Numbered from the stretch's first letter, positions 16,288 through 25,249 are shown. The stretch: 64,000 bases of DNA from Oceanobacter sp045430275 (GCA_045430275.1 JAILXU010000005.1:124001-188000); one strand, 5' to 3'. Translations and numbers: made by a program. The notes: generated by a model from the letters alone, not told the origin.

Positions 16288-17223
16288 ATGATGAGACCTT
16301 TTGTTGTCCGAGTTCGATGGTTGGTGTGCCTGGTGCTGTTTGGTTGGTTAGCTCCGGTGACGGTGGCACTGGCCGATTCTGATTCGCCGTCCGATTGGCT
16401 GGATCGACTGGTGTTGTGGCCGGGGATGGTTGTGGTGGATCGGCATCAGGACGTTAATGTCTCTTACCGCCTGGTATTGTCTGAGCTGAAGCGGCAGTCT
16501 GCGACCACCTTTGGTGAGCGTGAACGCGTGGTGCAAGGCGATGTCTGGCGCGGTGTTTGGGAAGTCGGGCAGCGCATCGATCTGGATCAGTTGGTGCAAC
16601 AGTTGCGTCAGCAAATGCCAGCAGACGGTGATGTTCTGTACGCTTGTGAGTCGCTGGATTGTGGCAGCAGCCATTTCTGGGCCAATGAAATTTTTGATAA
16701 TGGTCGTCTGGTTGGCCGGGATCGCTACCAGCGTTATATGGTGCTGTCTCAGACCCTGGCCAATCAGCGTCAGCGTGTTTATCTGTTGTATGCCACCTAC
16801 CGGGGTGGCCGTCAGACGGTGATGAGCATGAATGTGGTCGAAACCGATGTGGTTTTGGCCAGCCCGGATGTAACGCCTCAAAACATCGAAGAGCAATTGG
16901 CTAATAATTCTGGCTGGTTGCCCGGTTTTATGACGCGTGACGGCGTGTTGGATCAAAAAGCCAGTGCGGTTCTGCTGGATGCCCTGAAGGCCTTGCCAGA
17001 TGGTTTGAGGCAGCGGCTGTTTCTGACGGTGCATTGCTACGGCAGCACCGATATGGACGACAACCTGCAGTGTTCGGAGCGGTTGTCCAGTCAGTTGAGG
17101 GTGGCGACTTTTAATGGTGTGACGGAATTGTCGGTGAGTGGTCTGGGAGCCTTGGTGTTGCCGGAACATCACAATACGCTGGAACCGGCGGTGCGCTTTG
17201 TAGTGTGGCCAACCCGGAGATAA
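16288..17223 (+). CDS. DUF4892 family exported protein
   Basis: The 311-residue protein has a signal peptide (about residues 1-29, ending in ALA). The family hallmark CESLDCGSSHFWANEIF, with two cysteines that may pair, is followed by GRDRYQRYMVL. The C-terminal part, with TVHCYGSTDMDDN and a list-like SERLSSQLR segment, recalls OmpA-like peptidoglycan-associated ends, but I do not assign that domain. The patatin gene follows after three bases with its own GGAG site, so the pair is likely co-transcribed. Molecular function is unknown. Confidence 0.7.
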   Translation: MMRPFVVRVRWLVCLVLFGWLAPVTVALADSDSPSDWLDRLVLWPGMVVVDRHQDVNVSYRLVLSELKRQSATTFGERERVVQGDVWRGVWEVGQRIDLDQLVQQLRQQMPADGDVLYACESLDCGSSHFWANEIFDNGRLVGRDRYQRYMVLSQTLANQRQRVYLLYATYRGGRQTVMSMNVVETDVVLASPDVTPQNIEEQLANNSGWLPGFMTRDGVLDQKASAVLLDALKALPDGLRQRLFLTVHCYGSTDMDDNLQCSERLSSQLRVATFNGVTELSVSGLGALVLPEHHNTLEPAVRFVVWPTRR

Positions 17224-17226
17224 ATC

Positions 17227-18165
17227 ATGGCGGAGAATGGCAAAACAGTAGCGTTGGCTCTGGGCAGTGGTGGTGCACGAGGGTACGCCCACATTGGCGT
17301 GCTGGATGCGCTGCAAGAGCGCGGTTATACCGTCGTGGGCGTTTCCGGTTGCTCCATGGGAGCCGTGGTGGGTGGTTTCTATTGCGCTGGGAAGCTGAAA
17401 GAGTTTCGGCGCTGGGTCTGTTCGCTGGGCTATCTGGAAGTGCTGCGGCTGGTGGATGTTTCGTTGTTGTCAGGAGGGGTGATTCGAGGTGATCGGGTAT
17501 TCTCGGTAATGAGCGAGATGTTGGGAGATCGCTGCATTGAAGATCTGGACATTCCTTTTACGGCCATTGCAACGGACATGAGTTGCAACCGGGAAGTCTG
17601 GTTTCAAAGCGGTTCTCTGGAAACGGCCATGCGGGCATCGTCTGCCATTCCCAGTGTGTTTAATCCGGTCACGCGGGGTTCTCAGGTGTTGGTGGATGGT
17701 GGCGTATTGAATCCGTTGCCCATCTCGCCGTGTGTGTCCTTGCATGCAGATCTGATTATGGCGGTGGATCTGAATTCCAATTTGCCCGTTCCGGAAGGTT
17801 TTCAGTTTTCCTCGCCGGAATCGTCTCACAAGCCCTCCGATTGGCTGGATGATGCCATTGATCGGGCGTATTCCTGGTTGGATTCACGCAAGCCGTCTCC
17901 GGAAGTGCGAGATGAAGTGGGGCTGGATTTGGGCAAGTTCGAGATGATCAATCGCATGTTTGAGGTGATGCAGGCCAGCCTGACGCGCTCGAAAACGGCG
18001 GCGTATCCACCGGATCTGCTGATGAACGTTCCTTTGGATGCTTGTGAGATGTACGAGTTTTACCGCGCCGAAGAAATGATTGCCTTGGGGCATTACATTG
18101 CGTCGATGGCATTGGATGCCTGGGAAGCCGGAGGCACCAGTGCTTATGGGCAGCGAATGATCTGA
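17227..18165 (+). CDS. Patatin-like phospholipase, RssA-type
   Basis: The 312-residue protein carries the patatin oxyanion loop GSGGARGYAHIGV, the nucleophile elbow GCSMG (catalytic serine at about residue 43), and the aspartate motif VDGGVLNP. Together these form the Ser-Asp dyad of lipid acyl hydrolases. It resembles RssA and related cytoplasmic members, with no signal peptide. The true substrate is unknown. It follows the DUF4892 gene closely; prmB starts 67 bases further on. Confidence 0.85.
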   Translation: MAENGKTVALALGSGGARGYAHIGVLDALQERGYTVVGVSGCSMGAVVGGFYCAGKLKEFRRWVCSLGYLEVLRLVDVSLLSGGVIRGDRVFSVMSEMLGDRCIEDLDIPFTAIATDMSCNREVWFQSGSLETAMRASSAIPSVFNPVTRGSQVLVDGGVLNPLPISPCVSLHADLIMAVDLNSNLPVPEGFQFSSPESSHKPSDWLDDAIDRAYSWLDSRKPSPEVRDEVGLDLGKFEMINRMFEVMQASLTRSKTAAYPPDLLMNVPLDACEMYEFYRAEEMIALGHYIASMALDAWEAGGTSAYGQRMI

Positions 18166-18232
18166 TCGCTTTTCGTTTGCCTGGCCAATCGCTACACTAG
18201 CGCGCTTTGCGTGACAGACAGCGGATATTGAT

Positions 18233-19153
18233 ATGATGACACCTTCTGATGATCAGCAGGCCGTTTATGAGTTGCTGACAATTCGCGATTTGATTCGCTG
18301 GGGTGTTAGCCGAATGAACCAGACCGGCGTGTATTTCGGGCATGGTACGGATAATGCGTGGGATGAATCACGTTCACTGGTGCTTCATGCTCTTGGGCTG
18401 GAGTGGCAGATGGCGGATCATTGGCTGGATTCCCGCACCACGCAAACCGAGCGGGAAGCGGTGGTGTCTCTGTTGCAACATCGCATTCATGATCTGGTGC
18501 CCGCACCTTACCTGATCGGCGAAGCCTGGTTCTGCGACCTGCCGTTTGAGGTGGACGAGCGGGTGTTGATTCCGCGTTCCCCCATTGGTGAAATGATTCA
18601 GAACGACTTTCTGCCCTGGTGGCAACCTGAACGCATGCCAGAGCGGGTTCTGGATTTATGCACCGGTTCAGGTTGTATTGGCATTGCGTGTGCGGTGCAG
18701 TTTCCTGAGGCTCAGGTGGAATTGCTGGATATCTCCTTTGATGCCCTGGCGGTGGCTGAATCCAACATTGAGCGTCATCGCATGAGTGATCGTGTGGTGG
18801 CCTTGCAGTCGGATTTGTTTGCAGCGGCGGATGGTCAGTACGATCTGATCGTGTCCAATCCACCGTATGTGGATGCCGATGACATGGCCAGTTTGCCGGA
18901 CGAGTATCACCATGAGCCGGAACTGGCACTGGCCGCTGGAGATGATGGTCTGGATCTTGTGCGCATCATGCTGGCAGAGGCCCGCCAATATCTGGTGGAT
19001 GATGGCCTGCTGGTGGTGGAAGTGGGAAATAGTTGGCCCGCGCTGGAAGCGGCGTATCCACAAGTATCATTTATCTGGCCAGAGTTTGAGCGCGGCGGCC
19101 ATGGTGTGTTTGTGCTGCAGGCCAGAGATCTGGATCGCTTGCTGGCGAGCTGA
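18233..19153 (+). CDS. prmB: Ribosomal protein L3 N5-glutamine methyltransferase
   Basis: PrmB (306 residues) methylates a glutamine of 50S protein L3. The SAM-binding motif LDLCTGSGCIGIA lies near residue 140 and the catalytic NPPY motif (SNPPYVD) near residue 208, which groups it with HemK/PrmC-type glutamine methyltransferases. The N-terminal helical part, with TIRDLIRWGVSRMN, is typical of PrmB rather than PrmC. The neighbouring order prmB-aroC-MFS resembles that in Pseudomonas. Confidence 0.93.
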   Translation: MMTPSDDQQAVYELLTIRDLIRWGVSRMNQTGVYFGHGTDNAWDESRSLVLHALGLEWQMADHWLDSRTTQTEREAVVSLLQHRIHDLVPAPYLIGEAWFCDLPFEVDERVLIPRSPIGEMIQNDFLPWWQPERMPERVLDLCTGSGCIGIACAVQFPEAQVELLDISFDALAVAESNIERHRMSDRVVALQSDLFAAADGQYDLIVSNPPYVDADDMASLPDEYHHEPELALAAGDDGLDLVRIMLAEARQYLVDDGLLVVEVGNSWPALEAAYPQVSFIWPEFERGGHGVFVLQARDLDRLLAS

Positions 19154-19189
19154 TCTGTAACTGAATTTTGATTGTATTCTGGGAGTAGT

Positions 19190-20287
19190 ATGTCGGGAAA
19201 TAGTATTGGCAAGTTGTTTACCGTAACGACCTTTGGTGAAAGCCACGGTTTGGGTTTGGGCGCGATTGTGGACGGCTGTCCTCCGGGAATTGAGTTGTCG
19301 GAAGCGGATCTGCAGCGTGATCTGGATCGCCGCAAGCCGGGCACATCCCGCTATACGACCCAGCGTCGTGAGGCCGATGAAGTCCGCATTATGTCCGGTG
19401 TGTTTGAGGGCAAGACAACGGGCACGCCGATTGGTCTGCTGATTGAAAATACCGACCAGCGCTCCAAGGATTACTCCAACATCGAGCGCACGTTCCGTCC
19501 GGCCCATGCGGATTACTCTTATAACCAGAAATACGGCTTCCGCGACTACCGGGGTGGTGGTCGTTCGTCTGCTCGTGAGACCGCCATGCGGGTAGCCGCC
19601 GGTGCGATTGCCAAGAAAGTTCTGGCGGCTCAGGGTGTGGAAGTGCGTGGCTATCTGTCACAGCTTGGCCCGATCAAAATCGAGCAGTTTGACTGGAATG
19701 AAGTCGGCAATAACCCGTTCTTCTGCCCGGATGCCAGCAAGGTTTCCGAAATGGAAGACTATATGAATGCACTTCGTAAAGAAGGCAACTCAGTGGGGGC
19801 ACGTATTTCTGTGGTGGCCTCGGGCATGAAACCGGGCTGGGGTGAGCCTGTCTTCGATCGTTTGGACGCTGATCTGGCCCATTCGCTGATGAGCATCAAC
19901 GCCGTTAAAGGCGTTGAAATTGGCGATGGCTTTGATGTGGTTGCACAAAAAGGCACCGAGCATCGTGATGAAATGACTCCTGACGGCTTCTTGAGTAATC
20001 ATGCAGGCGGCATTATTGGTGGTATTTCCACCGGTCAGGACCTGGTGGCTCACATTGCGTTGAAACCGACGTCCAGCCTGGTGATTCCTGGGCGTTCGAT
20101 TGATGTGGATGGCAATCCGATTGAGGTCGTCACCAAAGGGCGTCATGATCCTTGTGTTGGCATTCGTGCAACGCCGATTGCCGAAGCCATGACAGCCATT
20201 ACGCTGCTGGATCACTTTATGCGTCATCGCGCCCAGAACGCCGATGTGCAATGTCAGACGCCTGTGATCAAGAGCCAGGCTGACTGA
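19190..20287 (+). CDS. aroC: Chorismate synthase
   Basis: AroC (365 residues) makes chorismate from 5-enolpyruvylshikimate 3-phosphate with reduced FMN. The signature GESHGLGLGAIVDG is at the N-terminus, and the GGRSSARET and GGISTGQD signatures follow. The ATG at 19190 has a GGGAG ribosome binding site; an upstream in-frame TTG is less likely. Together with the aroA, pheA and tyrA genes further along it places much of the aromatic pathway in this window. A clear terminator follows. Confidence 0.97.
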   Translation: MSGNSIGKLFTVTTFGESHGLGLGAIVDGCPPGIELSEADLQRDLDRRKPGTSRYTTQRREADEVRIMSGVFEGKTTGTPIGLLIENTDQRSKDYSNIERTFRPAHADYSYNQKYGFRDYRGGGRSSARETAMRVAAGAIAKKVLAAQGVEVRGYLSQLGPIKIEQFDWNEVGNNPFFCPDASKVSEMEDYMNALRKEGNSVGARISVVASGMKPGWGEPVFDRLDADLAHSLMSINAVKGVEIGDGFDVVAQKGTEHRDEMTPDGFLSNHAGGIIGGISTGQDLVAHIALKPTSSLVIPGRSIDVDGNPIEVVTKGRHDPCVGIRATPIAEAMTAITLLDHFMRHRAQNADVQCQTPVIKSQAD

Positions 20288-20299
20288 TTATTGCTCTTC

Positions 20300-20336
20300 A
20301 GGATAGGCAGCAGAGCTGCTTATCCTTTTATTTTTC
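20300..20336 (+). terminator. Terminator of aroC
   Basis: The stem AGGATAGGCAGC/GCTGCTTATCCT (one mismatch, 3-base loop) is followed by TTTTATTTTTC, a typical intrinsic terminator. Confidence 0.85.
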
Positions 20337-20468
20337 TCATGCCTTCATGCCGATCTTCTTCTCGTTACCCCTTCTTTTTTATTCCGGTTAAAACCCGTTT
20401 GATCCGCTTCTGAACAAGTGGCACCCTGCCTGCTGTTTCTGATTTTCTATATAGAGCGATTACTGTTT

Positions 20469-21629
20469 ATGTCTTGTGCTGGGGCGACAACTCGTCGTGC
20501 GTTAGCAACCTTCTATTTCCTGTTTTTTGCCCTGGTGGGCTGCATTCTGCCGTTTTGGGGTTTGTACTTGCAGAATCTGGGCTTCAATGCTGAAGAGATT
20601 GGTGGGTTGTTGGCCGGGTTTTCAACCATTCGCATCATTGCTCCCAATTTGTGGGCGCACTGGGCTGGCTATTTTGACTCGCCATTGCAAATGGCGCGGC
20701 TGGCAGGAGCCATGGCCCCTTTGCTGTTTTGTCTGATCTGGCTGGCGGATGGCTTTTGGCAGGTGTTGCTGGTGATGCTGGGGTATGGTTTTTTCTGGTC
20801 GGCTATGTTGCCTCAGTATGAAGTCATGACCATGGCGGTGATTGCCAATCGGGTGGAAGATTACAGCCAGATTCGACTGTGGGGATCGGTGGGCTTTGTT
20901 ATCGTTGTGTTACTTTTGGGAACACTTTTTGACATGGTTCACATTAACTGGCTCCCAGTGATCATGTTATTACTTATGTTGGCAATTTTATCTAACACTT
21001 ATAAGATTTCTGTTGCATCAAAACCAAAAGACGAGAAAAAACCCGACATATCCTTCTTTGGTACGATGGCGTCTCCGGCCGTTATCGCGTTTCTTGTTGT
21101 TAATGTTTTGTTGCAAGTCAGTCACGGGCCTTTGTATACCTTTTATAGTATTTATCTGGATCAGCATGATTACAGTGCCACCGTTATTGGTGGGTTGTGG
21201 GCGCTGGGTGTTGCTGCCGAAGTTGCGTTGTTTTGGAAAATTCGCTGGTTTCTTGCGTGGCTCTCGCTGCGCCAGTGGTTGTTACTGAGCTTGTTGCTGA
21301 CGTCTGTGCGTTGGTTGCTGATTGCCTGGGTGCCAGAATCCTGGCTGGTGTTGGTGTTGGCTCAATTGTTCCATGCATTCAGCTTCGCAATGCTTCATGC
21401 TGTTTGTATTCGATATGTGCCGGTCTTATTCCCAAATGGTCTACAAGAACGCGGACAGGCACTGTTTTCTGCGGCTGGGTTCGGCCTGGGAGGGGCCTTG
21501 GGGGCGTGGACGAGTGGCTTGCTGTGGGAAGCTCTGGGGGGTAGTCTGGTGTTTATGCTGGCAGCATTGTCATCATTGACGGCTCTGGTTGTTGCGTGGA
21601 AAGGTTTGAATGTGGAAATTCAAAACTGA
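20469..21629 (+). CDS. MFS transporter of the HcaT/phenylpropionate symporter type
   Basis: The 386-residue membrane protein has about 12 predicted helices. The N-terminal part (PFWGLYLQNLGFNAEEIG) resembles the MFS_1-like group that includes HcaT, in which substrates are often unknown. The ATG at 20469 has a weak ribosome binding site; a GTG at 20418 would add 17 residues, so the start is uncertain. Its place behind aroC is shared with Pseudomonas, but that does not define a substrate. Confidence 0.8.
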   Translation: MSCAGATTRRALATFYFLFFALVGCILPFWGLYLQNLGFNAEEIGGLLAGFSTIRIIAPNLWAHWAGYFDSPLQMARLAGAMAPLLFCLIWLADGFWQVLLVMLGYGFFWSAMLPQYEVMTMAVIANRVEDYSQIRLWGSVGFVIVVLLLGTLFDMVHINWLPVIMLLLMLAILSNTYKISVASKPKDEKKPDISFFGTMASPAVIAFLVVNVLLQVSHGPLYTFYSIYLDQHDYSATVIGGLWALGVAAEVALFWKIRWFLAWLSLRQWLLLSLLLTSVRWLLIAWVPESWLVLVLAQLFHAFSFAMLHAVCIRYVPVLFPNGLQERGQALFSAAGFGLGGALGAWTSGLLWEALGGSLVFMLAALSSLTALVVAWKGLNVEIQN

Positions 21630-21669
21630 CTTTAAAACGATCATCATCAGTTTAAAAAGGAATAAAAAT

Positions 21670-21915
21670 ATGAAAGTAAATGTAACCTTTGACATGACTC
21701 CCGCAGAATTTCGACAAGTATTGGGGCTTCCGGATGTTCAGCACTTTCAACAAGAGTTGATGAGTCAGATGATGGATAAGATGAAGGCCGGAGAAGAAGG
21801 GTATGATCCTGTGTCCCTGTATCAGCCGATGTTCAACCAGAGTGTGGATAATATGAATAAATTCCAGAAAATGATGTTTGATTCCATGACTGGACAGTCG
21901 TCAGATAAATCCTAA
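21670..21915 (+). CDS. DUF6489-family small protein, probably PHA-associated
   Basis: The gene encodes 81 residues and starts MKVNVTFDMTPAEFRQVLGL, the pattern of DUF6489 proteins. The rest is amphipathic and rich in M, Q and K, ending in a helix (DNMNKFQKMMFDSM) that recalls phasin helices. The ATG follows an AAGGA site. It lies immediately upstream of the phasin and PHA synthase genes, so a role at the PHA granule surface is plausible but not shown. Confidence 0.65.
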   Translation: MKVNVTFDMTPAEFRQVLGLPDVQHFQQELMSQMMDKMKAGEEGYDPVSLYQPMFNQSVDNMNKFQKMMFDSMTGQSSDKS

Positions 21916-22003
21916 CGACTGTTATATTCTAACTGGTGTTAGATGTTGCTCTTTATGCATTTTAGGTTTGTTTGTGTGGGTTTTTGTTCCTTTTGGGAAT
22001 TAG

Positions 22004-22034
22004 GGTAACAATTTGTTGGGAAAAAAGGTAACAA
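22004..22034 (+). promoter_or_regulatory. Direct repeats upstream of the phasin gene
   Basis: GGTAACAA occurs at 22004-22011 and 22027-22034, 23 bases apart (about two helical turns). The first copy is part of a small dyad AACAATTTGTT. This is a possible operator for a PHA-responsive regulator; the regulator is not in the window. Confidence 0.35.
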
Positions 22035-22136
22035 ATCGAGTCAGGTCTTGAAGATTGTCATTTAAGTGTAAAAGGCTCTGACGTATATTGATCTTGCATT
22101 AGTTATGAACCCCTTAAATTTGATGGAGCAAAGACC

Positions 22137-22526
22137 ATGCAAGACACTATCCTGAACGCTTTTACTGAACAGACTAAAACCATGTACGCCCCAATGACCA
22201 AGTTCAACAGCTTGTTCGTTGAGAACATGGAAAAAATGACTGACTTCCAACTGAACGCTATCAAAAGCTATGCAGAAATGGGTCTGGATCAGATGAAAAA
22301 AGCATCTGAAGTCCAGGACGCTGAAGGTATGCGCACTTTCACAGCGACTCAGGCAGAAGCTACCAGCGCTCTGAACAAGAAAATCATGGAAGATGCAAAA
22401 ACTTTCTCTGACATGGCAATGGACTTCAAAACTCAGGTTGAGTCCATCATGGAAGAAGCTCGCACTACTGCGGCGACTACTGCCACGACTGCCAAGCCAG
22501 CTACCAAGTCTAACAAAGCTGCATAA
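22137..22526 (+). CDS. phaP: Phasin, PHA granule-associated protein
   Basis: The 129-residue protein is almost entirely helical. Its phasin_2-like core contains MTKFNSLFVENMEKMTDFQ and a long run of heptad-type residues, and it ends in an Ala/Thr/Lys-rich tail resembling the low-complexity ends of many phasins. Phasins coat polyhydroxyalkanoate granules and control their size. A GGAG site is 7 bases before the ATG. Its codon choice (many AAC, CTG, GAA) suggests high expression. Two hairpins follow before phaC. Confidence 0.85.
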   Translation: MQDTILNAFTEQTKTMYAPMTKFNSLFVENMEKMTDFQLNAIKSYAEMGLDQMKKASEVQDAEGMRTFTATQAEATSALNKKIMEDAKTFSDMAMDFKTQVESIMEEARTTAATTATTAKPATKSNKAA

Positions 22527-22539
22527 TTTGCTTTGTTAG
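22510..22539 (+). promoter_or_regulatory. First hairpin behind phaP
   Basis: CTAACAAAGC and GCTTTGTTAG form a perfect 10-bp stem around the phaP stop codon, with a 10-base loop. It lies 4 bases before a standard terminator. It may protect the 3' end of an abundant phasin mRNA. Confidence 0.55.
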
Positions 22540-22543
22540 CAGG

Positions 22544-22569
22544 GGCCACCTTTGGGTGGCCTTTTTTTT
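22544..22569 (+). terminator. Intrinsic terminator between phaP and phaC
   Basis: GGCCACC-TTTG-GGTGGCC followed by eight T residues is a strong terminator. Partial read-through or a separate promoter would then set the lower level of phaC. Confidence 0.88.
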
Positions 22570-22595
22570 GAGTGTCTTACAACAATGGGTATCTT

Positions 22596-24404
22596 ATGAC
22601 TAAGCCAAAGGAAAATATGGAGACTGCGGTCGGCGACTTCTACGAGATGTCGGAGCGCCTGGCAGAGCAATATGGCCGTTTTTGGGAAAAGGCGATCACC
22701 CAGCCAAGCTCGGCAGAAGATCCTTCTGCGTCTGTTATGGCCGATTTTTCAGAGGCTCTGCAAGAAGTAGGGACGGCCATGCTGGAGAATCCATCTCAAC
22801 TCATGGCTGATCAGCTGGATATGATGCGCCAGCAGCAAGAACTTTATCAGAACACAGTATTACGCTTCCTGGGCAAGGAAACAGAACCTGTTGTGACTCC
22901 GGATCGTTCAGACCGCCGTTTTAAAAATGAAGAATGGACTGAAAACCCGGTTTTTGACTACATCAAACAGTTGTATCTGATTCAGGGTAATGCCCTGATG
23001 AAAATGATCGAAGATACCGAAGGGCTGGATGATCATACTCGCGAGAAAGTTGAGTATTTTGTGCGTCAATACGTCAATGCCATGTCGCCAACCAACTTCC
23101 CGAACATGAACCCGGAAGTGATCCGCAAGACGATGGAAACGGGTGGTCAAAACCTGGCCAAGGGCATGACCCACTTGATGAAAGACATGGAAGACAGCGC
23201 AGAAGGCGCGTTGAATGTCACCATGACGGACACCAGTGCGTTCCAGGTCGGTCGCAACGTGGCGGTCACACCTGGCAAGGTCGTATACGAAAACGACATC
23301 ATGCAGTTGATTCAGTACACGCCAACCACGGCCAAGGTGTTTAAACGCCCATTGATGATCGTGCCGCCTTTCATCAACAAGTACTACATTCTGGATCTGC
23401 GAGAAGACAATTCGTTCATCAAGTGGCTGGTGGATCAGGGTCACACTGTATTCGTGATTTCCTGGGTGAATGCAGGCGCTGAATTGCGCGACAAGAATTT
23501 TGAAAACTACATGCTGGAAGGCCCGGTTGCAGCGGCGGAAGCCATTGAAAAAGCAACGGGCGAAAAGGGTGTGAATGCCATTGGCTACTGTGTTGGTGGC
23601 ACATTGCTGTCAACAGCAATGGCTTATCTGAAGAAAAAGCGCAAGACCACCATCAAATCCGGTACGTTCCTGACGACGTTGATGGATTTCTCCCAGCCGG
23701 GTGAGATTGGCGTATTCATCAATGAGACTGCGATTTCCAGTCTGGAAAAGCAGATGGATGTGCTGGGCTATTACGATGGTCGCCAAATGGCATTCAGCTT
23801 CAATACGCTGCGTGAAAATGACCTGTTCTGGTCGTTCTTTGTTAATAACTATCTGTTGGGTGAGCGCCCTGCTGCGTTTGATCTGCTGTACTGGAATACA
23901 GACAGCACCAACTTGCCTGCAGCAATGCACTCCTTCTACCTGCGCAATATGTATCTGGAAAACAATCTGATCGAGCCTAACGGCATCGAACTGGATGGTG
24001 TGTCTCTGGATCTAAGCAAGATCAGTGCGCCGACTTACTTTATCTCCTGCGCTCAGGATCACATTGCCTTGTGGCAGGGAACCTACACAGGTGCCACGGT
24101 GATTGGTGGTGATACCCGCTTTGTATTGGGTGGCTCCGGTCATATTGCGGGCATTGTGAATCCACCGCACAAGAAAAAATACGGTTTCTGGACAAATGAA
24201 GCCCTGCCAGCCAGTGCGGACGACTGGTACCGCGACGCCAAGCATAATGAAGGCTCCTGGTGGCTGGATTGGCAAGAATGGGCGGAAAAACAGGGTGACA
24301 TGGAGAAAATTGATGCCCGTGAGCCGGGCGCTGGTAAATTGCCGGTGATCGAAGACGCTCCAGGGCGTTACGCACGTCGTCGTATTATGGATGTTGTGAA
24401 GTAA
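22596..24404 (+). CDS. phaC: Class I polyhydroxyalkanoate synthase
   Basis: PhaC (602 residues) polymerises hydroxyacyl-CoA into PHA. The lipase-like box GYCVGG holds the catalytic cysteine (C332 from the ATG used here), with the aspartate in SCAQDHIALW and the histidine in GGSGHIAGIVNPP, so the catalytic triad is complete. The N-terminal PhaC_N domain covers about residues 90-260. Length and the single-subunit layout indicate class I, acting mainly on short-chain monomers. A GTG eight codons upstream is a weaker start. No phaA or phaB is in the window, so monomers are supplied by genes elsewhere. Confidence 0.95.
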   Translation: MTKPKENMETAVGDFYEMSERLAEQYGRFWEKAITQPSSAEDPSASVMADFSEALQEVGTAMLENPSQLMADQLDMMRQQQELYQNTVLRFLGKETEPVVTPDRSDRRFKNEEWTENPVFDYIKQLYLIQGNALMKMIEDTEGLDDHTREKVEYFVRQYVNAMSPTNFPNMNPEVIRKTMETGGQNLAKGMTHLMKDMEDSAEGALNVTMTDTSAFQVGRNVAVTPGKVVYENDIMQLIQYTPTTAKVFKRPLMIVPPFINKYYILDLREDNSFIKWLVDQGHTVFVISWVNAGAELRDKNFENYMLEGPVAAAEAIEKATGEKGVNAIGYCVGGTLLSTAMAYLKKKRKTTIKSGTFLTTLMDFSQPGEIGVFINETAISSLEKQMDVLGYYDGRQMAFSFNTLRENDLFWSFFVNNYLLGERPAAFDLLYWNTDSTNLPAAMHSFYLRNMYLENNLIEPNGIELDGVSLDLSKISAPTYFISCAQDHIALWQGTYTGATVIGGDTRFVLGGSGHIAGIVNPPHKKKYGFWTNEALPASADDWYRDAKHNEGSWWLDWQEWAEKQGDMEKIDAREPGAGKLPVIEDAPGRYARRRIMDVVK

Positions 24405-24426
24405 GCAAATTCTCAATACTGATGTT

Positions 24427-24466
24427 AAAAAGCCCCGATGATTCGTAATTATCGGGGCTTTTTCTT
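24427..24466 (+). terminator. Terminator of phaC
   Basis: AAAAAGCCCCGAT and ATCGGGGCTTTTT pair over 13 bp with an 11-base loop, followed by more T residues. This is a strong intrinsic terminator. Confidence 0.92.
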
Positions 24467-24555
24467 TTCTGCATTGAAAAAGTTGCGAGACACTGGCTTT
24501 ACCTGATTGGGCTTTTCGCTATGATGAACCCTTCAATGATTGCAAGGACTTGTGT

Positions 24556-24999
24556 GTGTCTCAGTTTGATCAGGAATCAGTCGTGTACGGGGTGATTCGA
24601 CATTCTCCGACGGTTGATGATTTTACTGCTCGGAGTCATCGACGTTCCAACTTGATGACGATCAACTCATTACCCAGAGCGGTGGATGACGAATGGTCGT
24701 TGTTGTGTCAGGACATGTTCTCCATGCCAGGGGAAAGTGTGTTCTCGGGGACTTATCAGACTCAGTTGATTCACTTCGCTGCGTCTTACCGTGCTGTGGA
24801 ATATGAATGGGAATGCTGGTTACAGCAGTTCGAATCCTTGTTGAAGTCCATGTACTGGTTGTCTGCCACGGTGCATCTTGAAACCGAGTTGTCTGGCAAG
24901 CACACCTTTAACTGGCTGGTTGAGCGAGGCCATACGCCATCCGATGGAGATTTGAGCATGAGTTGTGAATGGGAACGGGAGGCTGGTTTTGCACTCTGA
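24556..24999 (+). CDS. Hypothetical protein, no recognised family
   Basis: The gene encodes 147 residues from a GTG with an AAGGA site seven bases upstream; a TTG two codons earlier is also possible. The protein is soluble, with no signal or membrane segment, and rich in W, E and S, with a central YEWECWLQQFESLLKSM helix. I do not recognise a family. It ends 20 bases before the chosen start of the YheU gene and may be transcribed with it. Confidence 0.55.
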   Translation: MSQFDQESVVYGVIRHSPTVDDFTARSHRRSNLMTINSLPRAVDDEWSLLCQDMFSMPGESVFSGTYQTQLIHFAASYRAVEYEWECWLQQFESLLKSMYWLSATVHLETELSGKHTFNWLVERGHTPSDGDLSMSCEWEREAGFAL

Positions 25000-25018
25000 T
25001 GACAGTCCAACTTCTGGC

Positions 25019-25249
25019 GTGATTCCAGTTCCCTTTGATCGTTTGTCTGCTGATGCTCTGGATGGCGTGATTGAGGAATTTGTCACGCGTGAAGGCACTG
25101 ATTACGGTGACTACGGCTACAGTCTGGATGATAAAAAGCAGCATGTTCTGAAGCAGCTTGAAAATGGCAAGGCTTCCGTGTTGTTTGATCCGGATACTGG
25201 CACTTGCCATATTCAATTAAGCGATCTGGTGCGCCGTCAGGGAATCTGA
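25019..25249 (+). CDS. yheU: YheU family protein (UPF0270)
   Basis: The 76-residue protein aligns with E. coli YheU: VIPVPFDRLSADALDGVIEE followed by FVTREGTDYG is the family core. The GTG at 25019 gives a YheU-sized protein. An upstream GTG at 24965 would add 18 unrelated residues that overlap the preceding gene in another frame. Function of the family is unknown. The ribosome binding site is weak, so the start is moderately certain. Confidence 0.72.
   Translation: MIPVPFDRLSADALDGVIEEFVTREGTDYGDYGYSLDDKKQHVLKQLENGKASVLFDPDTGTCHIQLSDLVRRQGI

Noticed and set aside
16348..17316. 322-codon frame antisense to the DUF4892 gene and the patatin start
   Set aside because: The plus strand carries recognised motifs; the antisense is a composition shadow.
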